Of a stretch of 64,000 nucleotides of DNA, positions 56,800 to 64,000 are shown in pieces. A program made the position numbers and the translations under genes. The DNA lies in assembly GCA_963729875.1 (NCBI GenBank), contig CAVSPR010000007.1, forward strand, positions 248,001 to 312,000, written 5' to 3'. The notes under the pieces are model-generated. The model was not told the DNA's origin and made no database searches. It saw only the letters and a program-made list of their open reading frames with translations. The number at the start of each line of letters is the position of its first letter. The stretch's first letter is position 1. This stretch comes from DATBSL01 sp963729875 (lineage in GTDB: Bacteria; Acidobacteriota; Vicinamibacteria; Fen-336).

Positions 56800-57928
56800 C
56801 AGTTGTCCTCGGGCTTCGGGGCTCGGGCTGTTCCCGGGCTGGACCGAGTTGTCGACGAGGACGGCGGCCCCGGTCCGGAGCTTGAAGGCGCCGGAGGTCA
56901 CGACCTCGTCGCCCGGCCTCGAGCCCGGACACGACCGCCACCTGGTCGCCGCGGGCGGTCCCCAGCTTGACGAACTGCTGCCGGACCCCCTTGTAGGGCT
57001 CGCCCCCCGGCCCCTTCATCTCGGACACGACGAAGACCGAGTCCCCGTAGGGCGCGTAGCTGATCGCCGAGGCGGGCAGGGCCACGAGCGCGGCCGTGTC
57101 GCCCGTCCGCACGTGCGCCTGCACGAACATCCCGGGCCGCAGGCGGCCCCCGGGATTGTCGAGCGTCGCCTGGACCTGCACGTTGCGCGTGGCCTCGTCC
57201 ACCACGGCGTCGATCGCCGTGATTCGCCCGGTCAGCGACTCGCCGGCGAGGCCCTCGGCCGTCACCTGCACCTCGCCGCCCACCCGCATCTCGCCCACCC
57301 TCTGCTGGGGCACCGAGAAGTTCACGTGGACGGAGTCGAGCGACTGCAGGGGCACGATCGGGGCGCCGCCGTCGAGGTACTGGCCGAGGTTGACCTGCCG
57401 GATCCCGAGGACGCCGGTGAAGGGCGCCCGGATCTGCTTGCGGTCGATGGTGGCCCGGATCTCGCCGACGCGGGCCTCCGCCTGCTTGTCCTCGGCGCTC
57501 ACCCGGTCGAGCTCCGCCTGGGCCAGGATCCCCTGCTCCACGAGCCCGCGGACGCGGTCGAGGTTGAGGCGCGCGAGGTCCCGCTGCGCCTCGGCGGCGG
57601 CCAGCTGGGCGCGCTCCTGCCGGGTGTCGAGGCGGACGAGAATCTCGCCCTCGCGCACCGGACGCCCGGACTCGAACCCGATCGACTCGACGACGCCGGG
57701 CAGGTCGGCGCTCACCGTCACCCCGCGGACGGCGTGGACCGTGCCGATGGCCCCCAGGGTGGCCGGCCACTCGAGGCGGGCGGCCTTGATGGTGGTCACG
57801 GCCTCGGGCGGCGGCTGGAAGGACGACGCTTGGGCGGCCGAGGCCTGGATCTGCAGGATCTTCACGGCCCCCAGGACCCCGACGCCGCCCGCGACAGCCA
57901 TGAGCACCAGAAACATGCGCCTGGTCAT
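56799..57928 (-). CDS. RND membrane-fusion (periplasmic adaptor) protein
   Basis: About 375 residues, starting MTRRMFLVLMAVAGGVGVLGAV (one membrane anchor). A lipoyl-type domain (VTVSADLPGVVESIGFESGRPVREGEILVRLD), an alpha-helical hairpin (about residues 85-140) and a barrel (IRAPFTGVLGIRQVNLGQYL) follow. The C-terminal ~40 residues are split by two frameshifts (about 56925 and 56840). The stop (56799-56801) overlaps the permease ATG. It links the pump with an outer-membrane channel. Confidence 0.82.
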
Positions 57929-58270
57929 CACACGGTCCTCCGCTTGCCTTCCTTGGCCACCCGGGTCCATTGCACTGGGGTCCGCGCAACCCCTTGCGTC
58001 ACAGCGATTTCGACCACTCGCCGACGACTCGCCCCGGGACGGGACGAGTCACGGCCCCCGGCCGTTCAGATTGTTTCGAGTGGTTTGACGATCTCGACCG
58101 CAGCGAGGATCCGTGAAAAAAGCTCATCCATCGATCGCCCGAATCGATCGAGGGCCGGGGAGCGGGCACGGGCCAGGGAACGGGACCCCTTCCTTCGCGC
58201 GCACCCGCTCGTCCGGGACGGCGTCATCGATGGCCGCTGCTTCGGCCGACATGTCGTGGGCAGACGAGCC
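57929..58270. other. Intergenic stretch upstream of the RND operon
   Basis: 342 bp. It holds the RND promoter region on the minus side and nothing else I can name. A short AT-rich stretch (GATTGTTTCGAGTGGTTTGACG near 58072-58093) could hold a promoter. The reading frame on the plus strand here is not convincing. Confidence 0.4.
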
Positions 58271-58420
58271 TCACACGGGACTCCGGCCCTGGATGATGCG
58301 GATCAGCACCATCACGACGGCGAGCACGAGCAGCAGGTGGATGAAGCCGCTCATGGTGTAGGAGCTCACCAAGCCCAGGAGCCAGAGCACGATGAGGATG
58401 GCGGCAATGGTCAGTAGCAT
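58271..58420 (-). CDS. Lmo0937-family small membrane protein
   Basis: 49 residues: MLLTIAAILIVLWLLGLVSS, then MSGFIHLLLVLAVVMVLIRIIQG and a short tail ending SPV. Two transmembrane segments, matching the DUF5670/Lmo0937 family that accompanies stress genes. GAGGAG lies 9 bp upstream of the ATG at 58420; a longer start at 58429 has no spacing to it. Too short to be picked up by ordinary gene callers with a length limit. Confidence 0.8.
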   Translation of the reverse strand: MLLTIAAILIVLWLLGLVSSYTMSGFIHLLLVLAVVMVLIRIIQGRSPV

Positions 58421-58462
58421 GGCTGGCATCTCCTCGAGAGAGAGATTGCGTCCTCGGCCCGC

Positions 58463-58753
58463 TCAGGAAGCATCCCGCGCGATTGCGGGTTCGGTGGCGG
58501 GTCGGGCGGATCGCAGTCGGCGCCGCAGCCTCTCCTTGAGCCCGCGCGCGGACCCCGCCGTCTCGCGGAGCCGGAGGTTCATCCGCTCCTTGAGCTCGCG
58601 CGCCGATTCCGCCGTCTCGCGAAGGCGGTGGTTGACCCGGGCACGAATCAGTCGCCCTGACGCCGGTGCGAGCAGGAGCCCGAGCGCGCCTCCGGCGAGC
58701 ACGCCGGTCACGAAGGCGCCCAGCGCCGCCTTCGGCGAACCGTGGTTTGCCAT
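58463..58753 (-). CDS. YtxH-domain protein
   Basis: 96 residues. A glycine-rich membrane segment (AALGAFVTGVLAGGALGLLLAPASG) with the YtxH LLLAP-G pattern is followed by a basic amphipathic helix with internal repeats: RARVNHRLRETAESARELKERM and NLRLRETAGSARGLKERLRRRL. Similar proteins are general-stress membrane proteins. AGGAGG 7 bp upstream supports the ATG at 58753. The start overlaps the stop of the next gene upstream. Confidence 0.8.
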   Translation of the reverse strand: MANHGSPKAALGAFVTGVLAGGALGLLLAPASGRLIRARVNHRLRETAESARELKERMNLRLRETAGSARGLKERLRRRLRSARPATEPAIARDAS

Positions 58754-59028
58754 CACATCACCTCCTTGAAGCCCCCGTCGCAATCTACGGTCGTCTCAGA
58801 ACCTGTCACCTGCCCCCGCCCGCGCCCCGCTCCTCGATCCTGAAGGCGGGCCTGGGCATCGGAGGATGAGCAGCGGAGGACGAGCAGGGCGGTCAGCAAC
58901 CTCATCTCGTCGTCGGCGAGAGAGGCGGCTCGGTCTCGATCGAGGTGGCTCGGGCCCAGGGTCTCCGGCCCATCGTCGCGGACGTGTTGCGCGCTGGCAG
59001 ACAGCAGATCCACGTGACTCGCGGTCAT
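58753..59028 (-). CDS. Hypothetical protein, 91 residues
   Basis: Starts MTASHVDLLSASAQHVRDDGPETLGPSHLDRDR with a good GAGGAG upstream, and ends at a TGA overlapping the YtxH ATG (TGATG). The second half contains DEMRLLTALLVLRCSSSDAQARLQD. No family is recognised. The coupling to YtxH and Shine-Dalgarno support expression; the sequence itself gives no function. Confidence 0.5.
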   Translation of the reverse strand: MTASHVDLLSASAQHVRDDGPETLGPSHLDRDRAASLADDEMRLLTALLVLRCSSSDAQARLQDRGAGRGRGQVTGSETTVDCDGGFKEVM

Positions 59029-59277
59029 TGGCCCCTCCTCTCTCCACTGCGAGGGCCTCGGCCCCCGACGACCTCCGGGATAGCACGCCCGATGCCAGCG
59101 ATCACTCGGAGCGCGCGGCACCCGCTAAGTGCTCATATTCCAATCGATTGGGGGGGGCGCTCAGCGGCTCGATCGACGTCCCGTCCCGATACCCGTTTGT
59201 AGAACGTTCACGCCGTCCGCCGTGGGTGGACGAAAGACGAGGGCATCCTGGCTGGTGAGCTTTCCCGGGGAGAACGA

Positions 59278-59309
59278 GAAGGGCCCAGGCCCGGAGGCCT
59301 GGGCCCTTC
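59278..59309 (-). terminator. Strong hairpin, terminator-like, after the SpaA-like fragment
   Basis: GAAGGGCCCAGGCC and GGCCTGGGCCCTTC pair over 14 bp with the tetraloop CGGA. On the minus strand it lies 21 bp after the stop at 59331 and is followed by a T-containing stretch (TCGTTCTC), so termination is plausible for the minus-strand gene. Confidence 0.65.
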
Positions 59310-59330
59310 GTCAGCTCTGCGACTGGACGG

Positions 59331-60045
59331 CTACGGCAGCGGCGGGCAGCCGCAAACGGTCAGGTGCGAGAGGTCCTTGCCCCCCGGGTTCGCAAACGTG
59401 CCCGGGACTGCCTCGTAGCCGATGCCGATCATGACCGTGCCGGCTTCAGGATGGACGCGTGCCGTCGCCGGCAGCGCGGTCACGGTCGTGAACCCGTCGT
59501 TCGTGGAGTAGTCCAGCGCGGCCCCGCACGAGTGCTCCCCTGCGGGACCCGTATCCGTCCTTGCACACGGGCACGAGGCCGTACAGGGCGCACTCGTTGG
59601 TCGGGTTGCCCTCCTGCGGCAGCGGCACCCCCAGCAGGGCGGGGTTGACCTCACAGGTCGGCGGCACGTAGTGGTTCTCGACCGCCGCCGAGGCGCTGCC
59701 CCCGAGGGGGATCGCCGCCGGCGAGCCGGTGATCGTGACCTGCCACGAGGCGCCGGGGTCCTGCTCCGTCACGGTGTACTCGCCCGGCAGGAGGTTCGTC
59801 CAGGTGAGCACCTGGGTGGCCGGGGAGATCGCGAAGGCGCCGAAGGTGGTCGTCTGGCAGCTCGGCTGCTGCGGGTGCGACGGCCCGCTGATGCAGATCG
59901 TGAAGAGGGCGGGGCGGGGGCGCCTGACCGGTCCAGGTGACGGACTTGGTGACGGTCAGGGTGCCCGGCTTGCGAACGTTGCGGGCGGTTGCCGTGTACG
60001 CCCCGATGAGGAGTCCGCCTCGATCGGGCGCCACACCCGGCGTTA
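59331..60045 (-). pseudogene. SpaA/prealbumin-like surface-protein fragment, frameshifted, no start
   Basis: Read in shifted frames, the minus strand encodes RKPGTLTVTKSVTWTGQ, VLTWTNLLPGEYTVTEQDPGASWQVTITGSP, AAVENHYVPP, CEVNPALLGVPLPQEGNP and a C-terminus LDYSTNDGFTTVTALPATARVHPE ... CGCPPLP. This resembles a prealbumin-like (SpaA/Cna-B) beta domain of a repeat-rich surface protein. At least two frame breaks (about 59915 and 59555) are needed. The N-terminus is absent: upstream sequence has no start or signal and abuts the arsG stop at 60051. Probably a truncated gene or another join. Confidence 0.55.
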
Positions 60046-60050
60046 GCCGG

Positions 60051-60749
60051 TCACAGCGACGACCCTCCCCGGATCGTGAAGCTCCACGTGTAGTAGAGAC
60101 CGACCACGATGACCACAATGGCGGTGACGCGGCGAGCCCAGAGTTCGACGGCCTGCAGCTGGTGGAACGCCGAGCCCGCCCAGGCCAGACCGGCGCTCAC
60201 CAGCGCCGCGAACACGACCACCGGCAGACCCGTCCCGATCCCGTACAGCACCGGCAGCCAGAGGGAGGACCGCTGCTCTAGAGCCAGCGGGATGAGGCCG
60301 CCGAAGAAGATCCCGGCCGAGACCGGGCAGAACGCCAGGGCCAGCACGACGCCGAGCGGCAACGCCCCGACCAGGCCCGCCTTCACCAGCCGTTGGCCCG
60401 TGCGATCGTAGAGCTGGCTTCCGAACCCCGGCAGGCGGACCCAATCGAGGAGGACAAGGCCGACCGCCACGAGGAGGGGCCCGAGGATCCGGTTCATGTG
60501 GGCCTGGAGGAAGAGCGCGACGTCGGGGACAGACAACAGGCCGCCCACCAGGACAGCGGCGAGGGCCGCGTAGGACAGGGCCCGGCCGATGGTGTAGAGC
60601 AGCCCCGCGAGGAGGGTCCGGCGGCGGCTTCCCACCTCCTGACCGATGTAGGACATCGCCGCGATGTTGGCGGCAAGCGGACAGGGGCTGACCGAGGTCA
60701 GCACACCCAGCCAGAGGGCCGACGCCGAGACCGCGAGGGGCACGTCCAT
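60051..60749 (-). CDS. arsG: ArsG-type CcdA-like permease
   Basis: 232 residues with six hydrophobic segments. It shows the CcdA/DsbD-like paired motif SPCPLAANIAAMSY (C23) and AFCPVSAGIFFGGLIP (C141). In arsEFG clusters this protein is described as an efflux permease for aromatic aminobenzylarsenicals; the same fold in CcdA moves electrons. The start overlaps the arsF stop by one base. Named from its neighbourhood and similarity; the transported compound is not shown. Confidence 0.7.
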   Translation of the reverse strand: MDVPLAVSASALWLGVLTSVSPCPLAANIAAMSYIGQEVGSRRRTLLAGLLYTIGRALSYAALAAVLVGGLLSVPDVALFLQAHMNRILGPLLVAVGLVLLDWVRLPGFGSQLYDRTGQRLVKAGLVGALPLGVVLALAFCPVSAGIFFGGLIPLALEQRSSLWLPVLYGIGTGLPVVVFAALVSAGLAWAGSAFHQLQAVELWARRVTAIVVIVVGLYYTWSFTIRGGSSL

Positions 60750-61186
60750 CAGGACCGCCGGAAGGCGCGGATCTCCTGCTCGAGGTACTTCTGGAAGGTC
60801 GTCTTGTCGCTCACGAGCTGCCAGACCCGGTCGAGAACCCTGAAGCGTTTCGGGTCCTTCGCGTCCACGACGACCACGGACCGCGTGTAGAGCCGGAAGT
60901 CGCGGATGAAGTGCTGGTTCGCCGGCTCGTCCACGTTGACCGCCCGCCACTCCAGGCTCCCCGACTTCAGGTCCGGGGCGAACGCGGTCGCCACGGTCTC
61001 GTGCGCGTACGCCTCGATCGTCTTGCACGTGGCGCAGCGCGTCGTGGCGTGGAAGTAGTAGACCACCGACCTCGCGGCGGGGCTCGGCACCGCAGCCGCG
61101 GCGCTCGGTTTCTGTCCCCCGGACAGGGCCGGGGACGGCACGAACGCGGCGAGGGTGACTGCGAGGAGAAGCGAGCTCGCTCTCAT
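60749..61186 (-). CDS. arsF: ArsF-type exported thiol protein
   Basis: 145 residues with a signal peptide (MRASSLLLAVTLAAFVPSPALSGG) and a thioredoxin-like region: VVYYFHATTRCATCKTIEAYAHE with C51 and C54, SGSLEWRAVNVDEPANQHFIRDF and SVVVVDA. In arsEFG operons ArsF is annotated as a subunit for reduction of nitroaryl compounds together with ArsE. Located between the thioredoxin-like gene and arsG, as expected. Confidence 0.7.
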   Translation of the reverse strand: MRASSLLLAVTLAAFVPSPALSGGQKPSAAAAVPSPAARSVVYYFHATTRCATCKTIEAYAHETVATAFAPDLKSGSLEWRAVNVDEPANQHFIRDFRLYTRSVVVVDAKDPKRFRVLDRVWQLVSDKTTFQKYLEQEIRAFRRS

Positions 61187-61202
61187 GGGCGGACCCTCCG
61201 GC

Positions 61203-61451
61203 CTACCCCTTGGCAGCGGCGGTCGCGATGAGGGTCACGATCTCCGCGGCCCCGGGGATTCGCCCCGACGCCACGACCTTCCCGTCGATCACGAGCCCCG
61301 GCGTCCTCAGGATGCCGTAGGCCATGATGTCCTCCATCGCCTCGACCTTGTTGATCGTCGCCGGCTGGCCGGAGAGGGCGACCGCCTTCTCGGCCTCCGC
61401 GTAGAGCCTCTTGCAGTTGGAACATCCCGGACCGAGGACCTTGATCTCCAT
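61203..61451 (-). CDS. Small thioredoxin-family protein (ArsE position)
   Basis: 82 residues. MEIKVLGPGCSNCKRLYAEAEKAV holds the CxxC (C10, C13), and ILRTPGLVIDGKVVASGRIP the cis-Pro loop. It belongs to the thioredoxin_3/redox-active disulfide protein 2 group. Such proteins sit beside ArsP-type permeases and in arsE position in arsEFG operons. The ATG at 61451 has GGAGGG just upstream; a second ATG at 61463 is possible. Confidence 0.82.
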   Translation of the reverse strand: MEIKVLGPGCSNCKRLYAEAEKAVALSGQPATINKVEAMEDIMAYGILRTPGLVIDGKVVASGRIPGAAEIVTLIATAAAKG

Positions 61452-61468
61452 GATTCCCTCCATTCACC

Positions 61469-62653
61469 TCAGCCCGCGAAGGCTCCGTAGACCCAGCCGG
61501 TCGCGGTGGCCATGACCACCACGAGAGTGACGTAGGCCGCCGTCTTCCGGGGACCGAGGTACGCGTTGATGACCAGCATGTTCGGCAGCGAGAGCGCCGG
61601 CCCGGCGAGCAGCAGCGCGAGCGCGGGACCCTGCCCCATCCCCGAGCCGAGGAGCGTCTGCAAGATCGGCACCTCGGTGAGCGTCGCGAAGTACATCAGC
61701 GCGCCCACGAACGATGCGAGGAAGTTGGCTCCGAGCGAGTTGCCTCCGACGACCTGGGCCACCCACGAGGACGGCACGAGCCCGGCGTCGAGCCCGGGGC
61801 GGCCCATCAGCCACCCCGACACGAGGATCCCGCCGAGGAGGAGCGGGGTGATCTGCTTGGCGAAGCCCCAGCTCGCCTGGACCCACTGCCCGAGCTCGTC
61901 CTTCGAGTACCACCGGGCCATCATCCAGACGAGAGCGACGAGTAGCACCGCGGTGAGCGGCCAGTGCACGCGGTAGACCGCGGCGAAGAACCCCACCGCC
62001 TGGTTCGACGCGCCCCAGTTCGCGAACACGAGGATCGCGACCATCGTGCCCAGGAAGGTGGCGTCCTGCCACCCTTGCCTCGACCCGTGGTCCATGGCGG
62101 CCGCAGCCGCGAAGGGGTCGGCGCCGTTTCGCTGCCGCTCCGCCTCCTCGCGGCGGAAGAGCGCGGCCATGAGGACGCCGACGACCACGGCGAAGAGCAC
62201 CGCCCCGATCGCCCGCGCCAGGCCGAGCTGAAGGCCCAGCACCCGAGCGGTGAGGATCATGGCGAGGACGTTGATCGCCGGCCCCGAGTAGAGGAAGGCG
62301 GTGGCCGGCCCGAGTCCGGCGCCCCGGCGGTAGATCGAGGCGAACAGCGGCAGCACCGTGCACGAGCAGACGGCGAGGATGCTGCCGGAGATCGAGGCCA
62401 CGCCGTACGCCACCGGCCGAGGCGCCTTCGCCCCGAGGTAGCGCAGCACCGCTCCCTGGCTCACGAACTGCCCGATCGCTCCCGCGATGAAGAACGCGGG
62501 CACGAGGCACAGCAGCACGTGCTGCCGCGCGTAGTCCTTGAGCAGCCAGAAGCCCTCGAGGAGCGCCCCCTGCATCCGCGGGCTCTCGATGGGCAGGAAG
62601 AAGGCGAGGGCGAACACCCCCACGAGCAGGACGAGCTTCCACCGCTCGGACAT
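61469..62653 (-). CDS. ArsP-like permease (DUF318)
   Basis: 394 residues, about eight to ten hydrophobic segments, with SISGSILAVCSCTVLPLFASIYRRGAGLGPATAFLYSGPAIN (motif with C96 and C98), the signature of the DUF318 permease family. Characterised members export methylarsenite or aromatic arsenicals. It follows acr3 by 1 bp and precedes the thioredoxin-like gene, consistent with a role in organoarsenical export. Confidence 0.82.
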   Translation of the reverse strand: MSERWKLVLLVGVFALAFFLPIESPRMQGALLEGFWLLKDYARQHVLLCLVPAFFIAGAIGQFVSQGAVLRYLGAKAPRPVAYGVASISGSILAVCSCTVLPLFASIYRRGAGLGPATAFLYSGPAINVLAMILTARVLGLQLGLARAIGAVLFAVVVGVLMAALFRREEAERQRNGADPFAAAAAMDHGSRQGWQDATFLGTMVAILVFANWGASNQAVGFFAAVYRVHWPLTAVLLVALVWMMARWYSKDELGQWVQASWGFAKQITPLLLGGILVSGWLMGRPGLDAGLVPSSWVAQVVGGNSLGANFLASFVGALMYFATLTEVPILQTLLGSGMGQGPALALLLAGPALSLPNMLVINAYLGPRKTAAYVTLVVVMATATGWVYGAFAG

Positions 62654-62654
62654 C

Positions 62655-63749
<1,095 letters not shown>

Positions 63750-63766
63750 CCGGCCTTGCTCCTCTC

Positions 63767-64000
63767 CTACTGGCGCGCCCGAGCCTCGGGCAAGGGCGGG
63801 CGCTTGATCCCCACACGCTTCAGGTCGAGGTCCACCCGACAGAGCTCCTCGACGTCGACTCGCCGCAGCTCCCGCAGGAGCCGCGCGTCGCACTCGACCT
63901 GCGGGTCGCGGGCGATGGATCTCCAGACCGGCTCCAGGTGCGCCGAAGCCTCCTCGCCCTCCGCCAGCCGGTGGAACACCCACCGGCCGTCCTTGCGCTC
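63767..64000 (-). CDS. arsR: ArsR-family repressor, N-terminal part outside window
   Basis: The last ~77 residues are visible: GRWVFHRLAEGEEASAHLEPVWRSIARDPQVECDARLLREL and a C-terminal tail. The first part matches the winged-helix end of ArsR proteins (W..Y/HRL). The DNA-binding helix and the Cys sites lie beyond the window. As first gene of the ars cluster it is presumably its arsenite-sensing repressor. Confidence 0.7.
   Translation of the reverse strand, partial: ERKDGRWVFHRLAEGEEASAHLEPVWRSIARDPQVECDARLLRELRRVDVEELCRVDLDLKRVGIKRPPLPEARARQ

Noticed and set aside
58113..58361. Plus-strand ORF starting MKKAHPSIARIDRG
   Set aside because: It lies opposite the well-supported Lmo0937-family gene, lacks a clear Shine-Dalgarno and has no domain.

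Overview
The window is a very GC-rich bacterial chromosome segment with tightly packed genes. GTG starts and GTGA/ATGA stop-start overlaps are frequent. The gene mix (TPR-bearing Ser/Thr kinases, DUF5666 lipoproteins, GYF_2 membrane protein, SUF with SufT/SufU/Rrf2, sigma54 regulator, RND pump and outer-membrane barrel) fits a Gram-negative bacterium. I would guess Acidobacteriota (perhaps Thermoanaerobaculia-like), but this is inferred from gene content only. No rRNA, tRNA, CRISPR array or intact mobile element was seen.

Layout. 1-7 kb: the end of a two-receiver/DUF4388 protein, an FHS-type sugar transporter with a ROK kinase, an aldo/keto reductase, an acyl-ACP thioesterase, a REC-like/anti-sigma ATPase and a DapB-like dehydrogenase. 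7-13 kb: LD-carboxypeptidase, SurE, a decayed kinase, an EF-P-like protein, and a two-gene nucleotidyltransferase/sugar-1-kinase operon. 13-24.5 kb: a 955-residue REC-PilZ-PAS-GAF-GGDEF-EAL protein, a kinase-TPR protein, MgtE, a cyclic-di-GMP-I riboswitch candidate ahead of two DUF5666 lipoproteins, and CstA with its small DUF466 partner. 24.5-38 kb: homoserine dehydrogenase, a membrane glycosyltransferase-like protein, and a split SUF system. sufC-sufD-sufS-sufU-sufT-rrf2 lies at 27.2-32.0 kb and sufB about 4.7 kb away; both units share an AT-rich upstream motif. A regulator and P-loop pair sits between them.

39-47 kb: a sigma54 enhancer-binding protein with its own -24/-12 promoter is followed by a -24/-12 promoter and an enhancer-like repeat pair. 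These precede an operon for a Tat-exported molybdopterin reductase, a four-cluster ferredoxin, an NrfD-type quinone subunit, two halves of a YeeE/YedE sulfur transporter and a rhodanese-fold protein without the usual cysteine. This looks like a regulated respiratory sulfur-species (thiosulfate or polysulfide) reductase module.

48-54 kb: a DyP-type peroxidase next to a galactose-oxidase-like copper radical oxidase that carries five N-terminal FG-GAP-like repeats. This pair recalls the Streptomyces DtpA/GlxA proteins but is directly linked here. 53.7-58 kb: an RND pump and its membrane-fusion protein. 58-59 kb: small stress-type membrane proteins. 60-64 kb: an arsenic operon (ArsR, Acr3, ArsP-like permease, thioredoxin-like, ArsF-like, ArsG-like).

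Data quality matters. Many genes carry single-base frameshifts, often in G or C runs. Bases 49190-49897 repeat 48482-49189 at a constant offset of 708, with poly-G decay at the junction. That is best read as two contig ends joined without merging their overlap, not as a biological duplication. Genes with frameshifts are annotated over their full span, and the break points are stated.
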